Shown here: one piece after another, positions 1 through 6,916 of the stretch
Position numbering within the stretch: position 1 is the stretch's first letter
How the letters are laid out: every line of letters starts with the position of its first letter
NCBI GenBank assembly: GCA_947374535.1
Contig: CANCCJ010000124.1
Span: forward strand, 1-7,366
DNA: 7,366 nucleotides
DNA from: Comamonadaceae bacterium
GTDB taxonomy: Bacteria > Pseudomonadota > Gammaproteobacteria > Burkholderiales > Burkholderiaceae
Reading direction: 5' to 3'
Program-made: the position numbers and the translations under genes
Notes under the pieces: model-generated
What the model saw: only the letters and a program-made list of their open reading frames with translations
The model's database searches: none
What the model was told of the DNA's origin: nothing

Positions 1-823
1 TGTTGTTGAGCGAGAAGCCAATGCCCGCTGCCGCCCAACCCGAGTAGCTGTTGAGCATGGACACCACCACTGGCATGTCCGCACCGCCGATCGGGATGAT
101 GATGAGCACGCCCATCACAAACGACAAAGCGAGCATGGCGAAGAACGCAGTCCAGCTTTCGGTCGCCACAAACATCAAACCCAAACCGATGGTGACCAAA
201 CCCAATACGAGGTTGAGCATGTGTTGGCCTGCAAAGCTCACCGGCGTGCCCTGGAACAAACGGAATTTGTACTTGCCCGAGAGCTTGCCAAACGCAATCA
301 CCGAGCCACTGAAGGTGATCGCGCCGATGGCCGCACCGAGGAACAGCTCTAAGCGGTTACCGGCTGGAATAGGGAAGCGCTGCATCATCTCAGTGATGAC
401 CACGCCCGACGTCGTTTGCACCTTGGTGATCAACTCTTGCGGGGCTGGTGTGATGCCAAACGCCCAAGGCTCTGCCACGGCCGCCACGCCAATGAACACC
501 GCAGCCAAACCAATCATGCTGTGCATGAAGGCCACCAGCTCTGGCATTTTGGTCATCTCAACACGTTGCGCCATGAGGGTGCCGGCACCGCCACCGACAA
601 CCAGGCCCGCTAAAACCCAGCCCATTCCCATGCTCGAACCCGACAGCTTCACAATCAACGCCGCCGTGGTCAGCACGGCAATTGTCATGCCCGTCATGCC
701 AAACACGTTGCCGCGAATGGAGGTGGTGGGGTGACTCAAACCTTTGAGCGCTTGGATGAAACACACACTCGCCACCAAATACATCAAGGTGACGAGGTTC
801 ATAGAAACAAAGTCCATGTTCAT
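1..823 (-). CDS. pntB: NAD(P) transhydrogenase subunit beta (partial, C-terminal part outside window)
   Basis: This is the beta subunit of the membrane-bound proton-translocating transhydrogenase, which passes hydride from NADH to NADP+ using the proton gradient. I translated the reverse strand from ATG at 823; it stays open for 274 codons to the window edge. The product begins MNMDFVSMNLVTLMYLVAS and has many hydrophobic segments typical of membrane domain dII. The visible end carries the family signature GGADMPVVVSMLNSYSGW, followed by AAAGIGFSLNN. The NADP-binding domain dIII would lie further left and is not in the window. Its ATG overlaps the TGA of pntAB by four bases (ATGA), which implies translational coupling. 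A GGAG sequence precedes the start, inside the end of pntAB. The frame agrees at both ends, so I see no frameshift. Confidence 0.96.
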   Translation of the reverse strand, partial: MNMDFVSMNLVTLMYLVASVCFIQALKGLSHPTTSIRGNVFGMTGMTIAVLTTAALIVKLSGSSMGMGWVLAGLVVGGGAGTLMAQRVEMTKMPELVAFMHSMIGLAAVFIGVAAVAEPWAFGITPAPQELITKVQTTSGVVITEMMQRFPIPAGNRLELFLGAAIGAITFSGSVIAFGKLSGKYKFRLFQGTPVSFAGQHMLNLVLGLVTIGLGLMFVATESWTAFFAMLALSFVMGVLIIIPIGGADMPVVVSMLNSYSGWAAAGIGFSLNN

Positions 824-1143
824 GCTTTGTCTCCTGCAGTTGCCTTAGCTGGTTTGTCTTTTTTCCTGAACATCTCCAGCATGCGACGCGTGACCATAAA
901 GCCACCAAATACGTTGACCGCAGCCAGCGCCACCGCCAACACACCCATGGTTTTACCCAGCGTGGTTTGCGTCATGGCCGCAGCCAGCATGGCGCCCACA
1001 ATGACGATGGCTGAGATGGCATTGGTCACCGCCATGAGCGGGGTGTGCAAGGCCGGCGTCACGGTCCAAACAACGTGGTAACCCACGTAGATGGCCAACA
1101 CAAAAATAATCAAGTTGACGAGGGTGGGAGAGACTGCATCCAT
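820..1143 (-). CDS. pntAB: NAD(P) transhydrogenase subunit alpha part 2 (membrane part)
   Basis: This 107-residue membrane protein corresponds to the C-terminal membrane part of E. coli PntA, which in many alpha- and betaproteobacteria is a separate gene. It contributes the first helices of proton-channel domain dII. The protein starts MDAVSPTLVNLIIFVLAIYV and has about three hydrophobic stretches (roughly residues 8-28, 43-57 and 66-85), then a charged tail with RRMLEMFRKKDK. The family motif GYHVVWTVTPALHTPLM is at residues 21-37. I chose ATG at 1143 because GAGGA lies eight bases upstream; the longer open frame would run back into the end of pntAA. The gap to pntAA is 17 bases and the stop overlaps the pntB start. 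This is the normal length for the subunit. Confidence 0.95.
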   Translation of the reverse strand: MDAVSPTLVNLIIFVLAIYVGYHVVWTVTPALHTPLMAVTNAISAIVIVGAMLAAAMTQTTLGKTMGVLAVALAAVNVFGGFMVTRRMLEMFRKKDKPAKATAGDKA

Positions 1144-1160
1144 GTTGTTGTTCCTCGTTT

Positions 1161-2291
1161 TTATTTCTTCACCACCGCGCCATCGCGGGTGACTAAGCAA
1201 GCAGCCACGATGTCGTCTTCTAGATCAATGTGCAGCGCACCTTCTTTGTTGATGACGAGCTTCAAGAAGTCGAGCACGTTGCGCGCGTAAAGGGCGCTGG
1301 CGTCAGCGGCCACCAGGGCCGGCAAGTTGGTTTCGCCCACGATCGTCACGCCGTGCTTGATGACGGTCTTGCCGGCTTCGGTCAGCGGGCAATTGCCATC
1401 AGTCCCGTTGGCGCCTTTGCCTGCCGCAATGTCAATGATGACCGCGCCGGGCTTCATGGCCTTGACCATGTCTTCGGTCACCAGCACAGGAGCTGCGCGA
1501 CCGGGAATGAGCGCCGTGGTGATGACGATGTCTGCCAGTGCCACACGCTTGGCCACTTCCACCTTTTGGCGGTCCAACCAGCTTTGCGGCATGGGGCGGG
1601 CATAACCTCCCACGCCTTCGGCCGCATCTTTTTCATCTTGGCTTTCAAACGGTACGTCGATGAACTTCGCGCCGAGTGACTCCACTTGTTCTTTCACACT
1701 GGGGCGAACGTCGGTCGCTTCAATCACGGCGCCCAAACGCTTGGCGGTGGCAATGGCTTGCAAGCCCGCTACCCCCACACCGAGGATGACCACACGAGCC
1801 GCTTTGACAGTGCCAGCCGCCGTCATCAACATGGGGAAGAAGCGTTGGTATTTGTCAGCTGCCAGCATGACGGCTTTGTAGCCTGCGATGTTGGCCTGTG
1901 AGGACAACACGTCCATGCTTTGTGCGCGGGTGGTGCGGGGTGCGGCTTCCAGTGCAAAACCTGTGGCACCTGCCGAAGCCAAGCGCTGCAAAGCGTCTGC
2001 ATGGAAGGGCTCCAACATACCCACCACCGTGCTGCCGGACTTGACGCTTGCAGCCTCAGCGGCTTCGGGGGCGCGCACCTTGAGCACCAAATCACAACCC
2101 CAAGCGCCAGCGGCATCGACCACCTCGGCACCCACCGCCACATAAGCTGCATCTGGCACGCTGGCGCCAACCCCTGCCCCAGCTTGCACGCGGACGTTGT
2201 GCCCTTGGGAAATGAGTTTTTTGGCCGTCTCAGGCGTGACGGCCACGCGGGTCTCACCTGCCGTCGTCTCGGCGGGAACACCTATCAACAT
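1161..2291 (-). CDS. pntAA: NAD(P) transhydrogenase subunit alpha part 1 (NAD-binding domain dI)
   Basis: This 376-residue soluble subunit binds NAD(H) on the cytoplasmic face of the transhydrogenase. It has the AlaDH/PNT N-terminal domain (about residues 4-135, starting MLIGVPAET) and a Rossmann NAD-binding domain (about 140-305) with the dinucleotide motif GVGVAG at 171-176. RAQSMDVLSSQ at 122-132 corresponds to the conserved loop that contacts the nucleotide and dIII in this family. EATDVRPSVKEQVESLGA at 191-208 is also typical. The start at 2291 is well set: AGGAG lies seven bases upstream and the N-terminus matches the family. The open frame continues upstream but that part resembles nothing and overlaps nudJ on the other strand. 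It is the first gene of the pntAA-pntAB-pntB operon. Length is usual for the split-subunit form. Confidence 0.97.
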   Translation of the reverse strand: MLIGVPAETTAGETRVAVTPETAKKLISQGHNVRVQAGAGVGASVPDAAYVAVGAEVVDAAGAWGCDLVLKVRAPEAAEAASVKSGSTVVGMLEPFHADALQRLASAGATGFALEAAPRTTRAQSMDVLSSQANIAGYKAVMLAADKYQRFFPMLMTAAGTVKAARVVILGVGVAGLQAIATAKRLGAVIEATDVRPSVKEQVESLGAKFIDVPFESQDEKDAAEGVGGYARPMPQSWLDRQKVEVAKRVALADIVITTALIPGRAAPVLVTEDMVKAMKPGAVIIDIAAGKGANGTDGNCPLTEAGKTVIKHGVTIVGETNLPALVAADASALYARNVLDFLKLVINKEGALHIDLEDDIVAACLVTRDGAVVKK

Positions 2292-2393
2292 GCGCTTCTC
2301 CTCATGTGGGTACTTATTTTTGTCAGAGTGATGCAAGGTTACACGACTTTCCAAAGGCGGCAGAGACGGATTTACCCGAAAGATAATGCGTAG
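2292..2393. promoter_or_regulatory. Divergent intergenic region between pntAA and nudJ
   Basis: These 102 bases must carry the promoters of both the pnt operon (leftward) and nudJ-mnmA (rightward). On the plus strand, GATAAT at 2382-2387 matches five of six bases of a sigma-70 -10 box, but no good -35 lies 16-18 bases before it. From that box transcription would begin at about 2394, which is the nudJ ATG itself. On the minus strand a clear Shine-Dalgarno (AGGAG) sits next to pntAA, but I could not pick a convincing -35/-10 pair. Confidence 0.45.
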
Positions 2394-2894
2394 ATGAATA
2401 AACGTTGGAAACCCAGTGTCACCGTCGCCGCCATCATTGCGCGCGAGGGTCGTTATCTGCTCATCGAAGAGCATACGCCCGAAGGTTTGCGCCTGAACAA
2501 CCCCGCCGGCCACCTCGACCCGGGCGAATCCCCCGAAGACGGCTGCGCACGCGAAGCATTCGAAGAAACCACCTTCACCTTCAAACCCACAGAGATGGTG
2601 GGTATCTACATGTCTCGTCTGCTGCGCCCCGCCCGCGAAGGGTTCGCTGCTGAAGACGTGACCTACTTGCGCTTGGCCTATTGCGGCGATTTGGGCGAAC
2701 AAGTCGCGGGCGCCAAACTGGACAAAGGCATCGTGCGCACCCTGTGGATGACACCCGAAGAAATACGCGCGAACGCGCACCGCCTGCGCAGCCCCTTGGT
2801 ACTGCGCTGCATGGAAGACCACTTGGCTGGACAACGTTTTCCGTTAGGCCTGATTTACACAGACCCCAGTGTGCTGAGCGGCACAAAGGGATAA
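2394..2894 (+). CDS. nudJ: NudJ-like Nudix hydrolase
   Basis: This 166-residue Nudix hydrolase resembles E. coli NudJ (YmfB), which removes phosphate from nucleoside tri- and diphosphates and from the thiamine precursor HMP-PP. The Nudix box spans residues 39-61: G39, E45, R53, E54, E57 and E58 are all present, so the metal-binding glutamates are intact. The usual glycine near the end of the box (EETG) is threonine (T60). Other NudJ-like features are the start [20 protein letters not shown] at 35-45, LRSPLV near residue 131, and [10 protein letters not shown] near the C-terminus. It lies seven bases before mnmA, the same pairing as in E. coli, which supports the assignment over other Nudix families. 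The start has no recognisable Shine-Dalgarno sequence. The substrate in this organism is inferred only. Confidence 0.88.
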   Translation: MNKRWKPSVTVAAIIAREGRYLLIEEHTPEGLRLNNPAGHLDPGESPEDGCAREAFEETTFTFKPTEMVGIYMSRLLRPAREGFAAEDVTYLRLAYCGDLGEQVAGAKLDKGIVRTLWMTPEEIRANAHRLRSPLVLRCMEDHLAGQRFPLGLIYTDPSVLSGTKG

Positions 2895-2901
2895 TTGCCG
2901 C

Positions 2902-4029
2902 ATGGCAAATAACAAACGTGTGGTGGTGGGGTTGAGCGGCGGCGTGGACTCCGCTGTCAGCGCCTACTTGTTGAAACAGCAAGGCTACGACGTCGTCGGC
3001 ATCTTCATGAAAAACTGGGAAGACGATGACGACAGCGAGTACTGCTCGTCCAACATCGACTTCGTGGATGCCGCTGCCGTGGCCGATGTGATTGGCATTG
3101 AGATTGAACACGTCAACTTTGCCGCTGAGTACAAAGACCGCGTGTTCGCCGAGTTCTTGCGCGAGTACCAAGGCGGCCGCACACCCAACCCCGACATTTT
3201 GTGCAACGCGGAGATCAAGTTCAAAGCCTTCTTAGATCATGCCATGCGCCTGGGCGCTGAAAAAATTGCCACTGGCCATTACTGCCGCGTGCGCGACGTG
3301 GGCGGTGAGTTTCAACTGCTCAAAGGCTTAGACCCCAGCAAAGACCAAAGCTATTTTTTGCACAGATTGAACCAAGCGCAACTGTCTAAAACTCTGTTCC
3401 CCGTGGGAGAACTACACAAAACCGAAGTGCGGCGCATTGCAGATGAAATAGGTTTGCCCAACGCCAAGAAAAAAGACTCGACCGGCATTTGCTTCATTGG
3501 CGAGCGCCCGTTCCGCGAGTTTTTGAACCGCTACATCGCCAACGAGCCAGGCCCCATCAAAGACGAACGCGGTCGCAAAATTGGCACGCATGTGGGCCTG
3601 AGCTTTTACACCTTGGGCCAACGCCAAGGCTTAGGCATTGGCGGCTTGAAGGAAAAGGGAGCACAGCGCGGTGGTGGCGAACACCAGCCGTGGTTTGTAG
3701 CCCGCAAAGACATGGCCACCAACACCTTGTACGTCGTGCAAGGCCACGACCACGCTTGGTTGCTTTATGGCTCGCTGCACGCCGACGACCTGAGCTGGTG
3801 TGCCCCGCACCAGCCAGCGCCCGGCCGCTACGCTGCCAAAACCCGCTACCGCCAAGCCGATGCGCCGTGCGATCTGAGCTACAACGACGAAGGCGAGCTG
3901 GTGCTCGCCTTTGATGACCCTCAATGGGCCGTCACGCCCGGCCAATCGGCGGTGTTGTATGACGGTGAGGTGTGTATGGGCGGCGGGGTCATTGCCAGCG
4001 CTGCAGCGCTGAGCGCGACCCCTGCCTGA
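2902..4029 (+). CDS. mnmA: tRNA-specific 2-thiouridylase MnmA
   Basis: MnmA uses ATP and a relayed persulfide sulfur to make 2-thiouridine at wobble position 34 of the Lys, Glu and Gln tRNAs. The 375-residue product has the PP-loop ATP-binding motif SGGVDS at 12-17. The two catalytic cysteines are visible: C101 in [12 protein letters not shown] and C197 in [18 protein letters not shown] at 123-129 and the Asp-Gln-Ser-Tyr-Phe run near 148-152 are also typical of the family. The C-terminal beta-barrel region is complete and ends with [22 protein letters not shown] plus a short Ala-rich tail. The ATG at 2902 follows the nudJ stop by seven bases, with AAGGGA about ten bases upstream inside the end of nudJ, so the two genes are probably cotranscribed and coupled. 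Length is normal (E. coli has 368). Confidence 0.97.
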   Translation: MANNKRVVVGLSGGVDSAVSAYLLKQQGYDVVGIFMKNWEDDDDSEYCSSNIDFVDAAAVADVIGIEIEHVNFAAEYKDRVFAEFLREYQGGRTPNPDILCNAEIKFKAFLDHAMRLGAEKIATGHYCRVRDVGGEFQLLKGLDPSKDQSYFLHRLNQAQLSKTLFPVGELHKTEVRRIADEIGLPNAKKKDSTGICFIGERPFREFLNRYIANEPGPIKDERGRKIGTHVGLSFYTLGQRQGLGIGGLKEKGAQRGGGEHQPWFVARKDMATNTLYVVQGHDHAWLLYGSLHADDLSWCAPHQPAPGRYAAKTRYRQADAPCDLSYNDEGELVLAFDDPQWAVTPGQSAVLYDGEVCMGGGVIASAAALSATPA

Positions 4030-4034
4030 GTTGC

Positions 4035-4059
4035 CCGCGGCCTTAATGCCGCGGTGGTT
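4035..4059 (+). terminator. Probable terminator after mnmA
   Basis: CCGCGGC at 4035-4041 and GCCGCGG at 4048-4054 form a perfect seven-base GC stem with a six-base loop (CTTAAT), starting six bases after the mnmA stop. TGGTTTT follows on the plus strand, so the U-tract is short. In the opposite direction the hairpin comes just after the stop of the gene ending at 4060, but no T-run follows it on that side. Confidence 0.6.
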
Positions 4060-4311
4060 TTACTTGAGGACTGCGGCTGCAGGCACTTTGGCTTCCACTT
4101 TCTTGCTGGCATCGGTCTTCACAACAGCTGTTTTTTCTTTCACCACTTTTTTGGGTTCAGCTTTAGCCACAGGTGCAGCTTCAGCCTTAGCAGTTGCAGC
4201 GGCCACGGCAGGCGCGGCGGTTGCAGGTGTTGCCACTGGTGCAACCGGTGTGGTTGCGAACGCGGCAGCAGAGAAAGCACCAACGATCAAAGAGGCAATC
4301 AACTTGTTCAT
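4060..4311 (-). CDS. Small Ala/Lys/Val-rich exported protein of unknown function
   Basis: This 83-residue protein begins with a classic Sec signal peptide: MNK, a hydrophobic core LIASLIVGAFSAAA, and a likely signal peptidase I site AFA|T after residue 19. The 64-residue mature part is low-complexity: alanine, valine, threonine and proline first, then lysine-rich segments such as EPKKVVKEK. Apart from the signal peptide it has no aromatic residue, and it has no cysteine, so it is probably unstructured and positively charged in the periplasm. The start at 4311 has AAGGA eight bases upstream. Its composition recalls the acid-shock protein Asr of enterobacteria, and also histone H1-like tails, but the signal peptide argues against DNA binding and I see no real sequence identity. 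Its own AT-rich promoter region lies upstream and a shared hairpin lies downstream, so it is likely a single-gene transcript. Confidence 0.8.
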   Translation of the reverse strand: MNKLIASLIVGAFSAAAFATTPVAPVATPATAAPAVAAATAKAEAAPVAKAEPKKVVKEKTAVVKTDASKKVEAKVPAAAVLK

Positions 4312-4330
4312 ACAAAATTTCCTTTGAGGT

Positions 4331-4361
4331 TTTGAACAACTCCAACATCGGAGTGATCAAA
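4331..4361 (-). other. Imperfect hairpin in the 5' leader of the small exported protein
   Basis: In the leader of the gene starting at 4311, ACTCC (4339-4343) pairs with GGAGT (4350-4354) around a six-base loop. TTTGA (4331-4335) pairs with TCAAA (4357-4361), separated from the inner stem by small unequal internal loops. The structure ends about eight bases before the AAGGA ribosome binding site, so it could affect mRNA stability or translation. This is a short computed-by-eye structure and could be chance. Confidence 0.35.
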
Positions 4362-4508
4362 CAACGGAGGCTGATACACAACTGTTGACGTAAATATTTA
4401 ATTATTTTGGTCAACGTTTTTGCCTGTGTTTCGTTGTGCCGCTTTAACTCAATCGCCAAATTTGCCAATAGACTTCTCACATGTCTTCTGTTTTTCACTT
4501 CTTCTCTT
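4362..4508. promoter_or_regulatory. AT-rich divergent spacer with inverted repeat
   Basis: This spacer separates the leftward exported-protein gene from the rightward gene at 4509. Its core, 4391-4408, is almost pure A/T in an otherwise GC-rich region. It is flanked by GTTGAC (4384-4389) and GTCAAC (4410-4415), a six-base inverted repeat 20 bases apart. Each arm contains TTGAC, like a -35 box, but neither has a good -10 at 16-18 bases. The bases from about 4420 to 4508 are pyrimidine-rich with no clear Shine-Dalgarno for the gene at 4509. Confidence 0.4.
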
Positions 4509-4715
4509 ATGCCTAATTGGGGCGTCTTCGTTGCACGCTTACTGAGCGCCATTGGCTCGTGGTTAGACGCGAGCAATTTGCGCAACCGTGTCTATCAATT
4601 ACAAGAAGAAAACGAAATCATGCGCGTCGCGTTGGACGACATTCAACGCATGGACGCTGAAGGGCGCATTGGCTGGATTGCGCAAGAAACATTGCACAAC
4701 GTCAAGAAATACTGA
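4509..4715 (+). CDS. Small coiled-coil protein of unknown function
   Basis: I do not recognise this 68-residue protein. Residues 1-20 (MPNWGVFVARLLSAIGSWLD) could form an amphipathic or membrane-associated helix. Residues 23-47 (LRNRVYQLQEENEI, then MRVALDDIQRM) have a leucine/valine/isoleucine heptad spacing that suggests a coiled coil. The tail contains GRIGWIAQETLHNVKKY. Base and codon use look normal for the region, and a strong terminator follows 15 bases after the stop, which supports a real transcript. The start is uncertain: no Shine-Dalgarno precedes ATG 4509. The frame stays open back to a TTG at 4407, but that part falls in the AT-rich promoter-like spacer and its translation looks unlike a protein. 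Confidence 0.6.
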   Translation: MPNWGVFVARLLSAIGSWLDASNLRNRVYQLQEENEIMRVALDDIQRMDAEGRIGWIAQETLHNVKKY

Positions 4716-4730
4716 GCCCAGCGCAGACGT

Positions 4731-4766
4731 AAAAAAACCGACCAGCTCTCGCTCGTCGGTTTTTTT
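4731..4766. terminator. Strong bidirectional Rho-independent terminator
   Basis: A seven-base A-run (4731-4737) followed by CCGAC (4738-4742) pairs with GTCGG (4755-4759) followed by seven T (4760-4766). Inside, AGC (4744-4746) can pair with GCT (4751-4753) around a TCTC loop. It works in both directions and lies between the convergent gene ending at 4715 and ssb ending at 4794. Confidence 0.93.
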
Positions 4767-4777
4767 GTTGCTCGCTA

Positions 4778-4795
4778 AATTTGCGTGAGCAAATT
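4778..4795 (-). other. Second hairpin at the end of ssb
   Basis: AATTTGC (4778-4784) and GCAAATT (4789-4795) form a perfect seven-base stem with a four-base loop. It overlaps the ssb stop codon and lies just before the main terminator in the ssb direction. No T-run follows directly, so it is more likely a 3' stabilising structure than a terminator by itself. Confidence 0.45.
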
Positions 4796-5291
4796 AGAAC
4801 GGAATGTCGTCATCCATGTCGTCAAACCCACCCTTGGCAGGCGCAGGTGCCGCAGGGCGTTGTGCTGCGGGCGCAGCGGCGCGAGGTGCGGCTGCTGGAC
4901 GGCTGTAACCACCGCCGCCTTCTTCGCCACCACCGCTGGGACCACCCATGCCTTCACGGCCGCCCAAGAGTTGCAACTCGGTGGCAATGATGTCCACTGT
5001 ATTTTTTTCCACGCCTGTGGTTTTGTCGGTGTACACGCCGTATTTCAGGCGGCCTTCCACGTAAATAGGGCGACCTTTTTTGACGTATTCGCCAGCGATT
5101 TCGGCCAGGCGGTCATAGAACGTGACGCGGTGCCACTGCGTGTCTTCAATCATCTCGCCGCTGTTTTTGTCTTTGCGGCGGCTCGATGTGGCCACGCTCA
5201 CGTTGGCCACGGCTTGACCGCTGGGCAAATAGCGCACTTCGGGGTCGCGGCCGCAGTTGCCGACGAGGATGACTTTGTTAACGGATGCCAT
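4794..5291 (-). CDS. ssb: Single-stranded DNA-binding protein
   Basis: SSB coats single-stranded DNA during replication, repair and recombination and recruits partner proteins through its C-terminal tip. The 165-residue product has an OB-fold at about 1-110 ([39 protein letters not shown]), a Gly/Pro/Ala-rich linker at about 111-153, and the acidic tip DDMDDDIPF at 157-165, which is the known docking site for repair and replication proteins. Only one tryptophan is present (W53). The positions matching E. coli W40 and W88 are Arg and Tyr-like, which I recall as common in this bacterial group. The start at 5291 is supported by a strong GGAGGA nine bases upstream (complement of 5301-5305). It lies 27 bases downstream of the MFS gene on the same strand, and divergent uvrA is nearby, a typical setting for ssb. 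Confidence 0.97.
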   Translation of the reverse strand: MASVNKVILVGNCGRDPEVRYLPSGQAVANVSVATSSRRKDKNSGEMIEDTQWHRVTFYDRLAEIAGEYVKKGRPIYVEGRLKYGVYTDKTTGVEKNTVDIIATELQLLGGREGMGGPSGGGEEGGGGYSRPAAAPRAAAPAAQRPAAPAPAKGGFDDMDDDIPF

Positions 5292-5318
5292 GGGTAAATT
5301 CCTCCAGATAGGGGCTAA

Positions 5319-6506
5319 TTATGGGGTCTTTGCGGAAGGGGCTGGCCGCTTAGGCGCCACCATGGGCCAAGCTACCACCAGCCACAGCACCATGAGTGCT
5401 GCGCAAGTTAAAAACAGGCCTTGTGTGCCGTAGCTTTTGACGAGCTGACCGCCCATCACGCCACCCGCAAAAAAGCCCAACGACTGCAGCGTGTTGTACA
5501 CACCCATGGCCGCGCCACGCGATGCCGCAGGCGCGATGCGCGACACCAAACTGGGCTGCGTGGCTTCCAACACGTTGAAGCCGCAAAAGAAAGCAAACAA
5601 CAACCAAGCCAAGCAGGTGATGCTGGGCGCACCCGACGACACCCACAGCAGCACCACTTGCACCAAAGCAATCAAGGCAATCGCACTTAAAAACACCGCA
5701 CGCAAATAGCCACGGCGCTCTAGCGGAAACACACCGCCCATCAGCACGAACGAGCCCAGCACAGCGGGCAAATAAATTTGCCAGTGGTCATCCTTGCCCA
5801 ACCCCGCTTGCACCAAGTAAGCGGGAATCGCCACCCACATGGCCAGCTGCACCGCGTGCAACACAAACACGCCAATGTTCAGGCGCAGCAGCGCGGGGCT
5901 TGACAGCACTTGGCGCAGGCCACCACGGGCCGCGTCTTTGTGCGCCTCAGGCTCAGCAGGCACCGCCCAAACTACCACGGCTGTTCCCAACAGCGCCAGC
6001 ACGGCCGTCAACACAAACAAGCCTGACAAACCAATGTGCGCCGCCAACACAGGCGATACCACCAGCGACAAGGCAAACATCAGCCCAATGCTCGCCCCCA
6101 CCAAGGCCATCGCTTTGGTACGCACACTGTCGCGGGTGAGGTCGGCCAACAAAGCGGTGACCGCGGCAGACACTGCACCTGCGCCTTGCAACGCACGGCC
6201 GGCCAACACGCCCATCAAAGTATCGGCACTGCCAGCCACCAAGCTGCCCAAAGCAAAAATGAGGAGGCCAAAAATAATCACCCGCTTGCGGCCCAAGCGG
6301 TCAGACGCCACGCCAAACGGGATTTGCAACAGGCCTTGAGTCAGGCCATAAATACCCATGGCTAAGCCAATCAAAGCGGGGTCGTCCCCGCCTGGGTACT
6401 TGCGTGCTTCCAGCGCAAACACGGGCAACACCAAAAACAAGCCCAACATGCGCAAGGCAAAGATGGACGCCAACGAGCCACTAGCGCGCAGCTCGGTACG
6501 CGACAT
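5319..6506 (-). CDS. MFS transporter, YajR-like
   Basis: This is a major facilitator superfamily membrane transporter of about 395 residues with twelve predicted helices. MFS motif A (GVASDRLGRK) lies at about residues 65-74, between helices 2 and 3. The stretches RMLGLFLVLPVF, IGLAMGIYGLTQGLLQIPFG, GRALQGAGAVSAAV and LLADLTRDSVRTKAMA match E. coli YajR closely from memory. E. coli YajR has an extra C-terminal YAM domain; this protein ends soon after helix 12 (APKRPAPSAKTP) and lacks it. The substrate is unknown. I chose ATG at 6506 because the family begins with a short sequence like MSRTELRASGSLASIFALRM. The frame stays open to a TTG at 6593, and no clear Shine-Dalgarno supports either start. 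The gene lies directly upstream of ssb. Confidence 0.9.
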   Translation of the reverse strand: MSRTELRASGSLASIFALRMLGLFLVLPVFALEARKYPGGDDPALIGLAMGIYGLTQGLLQIPFGVASDRLGRKRVIIFGLLIFALGSLVAGSADTLMGVLAGRALQGAGAVSAAVTALLADLTRDSVRTKAMALVGASIGLMFALSLVVSPVLAAHIGLSGLFVLTAVLALLGTAVVVWAVPAEPEAHKDAARGGLRQVLSSPALLRLNIGVFVLHAVQLAMWVAIPAYLVQAGLGKDDHWQIYLPAVLGSFVLMGGVFPLERRGYLRAVFLSAIALIALVQVVLLWVSSGAPSITCLAWLLFAFFCGFNVLEATQPSLVSRIAPAASRGAAMGVYNTLQSLGFFAGGVMGGQLVKSYGTQGLFLTCAALMVLWLVVAWPMVAPKRPAPSAKTP

Positions 6507-6585
6507 GGTGGGGCTTTGGTCCAGCGTGGGGTCGGGGGTTAGGTTGATCGTCACAGCCTGCCATTGTCCCGCATTCTGTGACTCA

Positions 6586-6620
6586 ACCGCCAACTATGGC
6601 GGTGAATCAGATCAGGTCAA
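6586..6620 (-). promoter_or_regulatory. Inverted repeat and candidate promoter upstream of the MFS gene
   Basis: ACCGCCA (6586-6592) and TGGCGGT (6597-6603) form a perfect seven-base stem with a four-base loop, just downstream of the brnA stop. No T-run follows, so it is a weak terminator candidate. On the minus strand TTGACC (6620-6615) and CATAGT (6598-6593), 16 bases apart, could be a -35/-10 pair for the MFS-ssb unit, with the -10 inside the palindrome, as expected for an operator. GACAAT further downstream (6557-6552) is another possible -10. Confidence 0.35.
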
Positions 6621-6916
6621 GCGCTGCGTGAATGACGTGCCACGTACTGGCGCAAAACGGTGTCCATGAGCGATTGCCAACCATCCCCCGTGGACTTGAA
6701 ATAGTCAATCACCTCTGGGCTGTACCGCACCGACACCAAACGTTTTTTGTTCTCAGACTTTGGCCGTCCGCGCAAAGCCTTCATGGGCACCATGGCTTTA
6801 AGTTGTGGGCTTGTCAGCGGCTGCGCATCTGGGTCGAGCTTGGCGGCTGCGGTGATGGCGCGGTCTTCCTGCGCACTTGGCATTTGAACTTTAGAGCGTT
6901 TCATCATTGTTGACAT
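6617..6916 (-). CDS. brnA: BrnA-family antitoxin (DUF4415)
   Basis: This 99-residue protein matches the BrnA antitoxin family: a charged N-terminal region, the linker motif RGRPKSE at 49-55, then a ribbon-helix-helix-like domain at about 60-93 (VSVRYSPEVIDYFKSTGDGWQ, QYV) with the typical GDGWQ at 77-81. BrnA proteins neutralise the RNase toxin BrnT by direct binding, and the complex represses its own promoter. The start at 6916 has GAGGTG about seven bases upstream. In-frame ATGs at 6907 and 6904 are alternatives. It overlaps the end of the brnT-like gene by 26 bases, in the usual toxin-then-antitoxin order. It looks full length, unlike its partner. Confidence 0.88.
   Translation of the reverse strand: MSTMMKRSKVQMPSAQEDRAITAAAKLDPDAQPLTSPQLKAMVPMKALRGRPKSENKKRLVSVRYSPEVIDYFKSTGDGWQSLMDTVLRQYVARHSRSA

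Noticed and set aside
51..734. Long plus-strand open frame of 227 codons
   Set aside because: It lies antisense to pntB, whose translation matches a known family. The plus-strand product is low-complexity and resembles nothing.
820..1200. Longer start for pntAB at 1200
   Set aside because: It would overlap pntAA; ATG 1143 has its own ribosome binding site and gives the usual subunit length.
2292..2834. Upstream extension of the pntAA frame to about 557 residues
   Set aside because: The extension overlaps nudJ on the opposite strand and has no family similarity. A good ribosome binding site and the family N-terminus fix the start at 2291.
4407..4508. TTG-started extension of the 68-residue protein
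   Set aside because: It would begin in the AT-rich promoter-like spacer, has no ribosome binding site, and its translation is Cys/Phe/Leu-rich without a clear signal peptide pattern.
6507..6593. TTG-started N-terminal extension of the MFS transporter
   Set aside because: The extra 29 residues are hydrophilic and not seen in the family; the region also contains promoter-like sequence.
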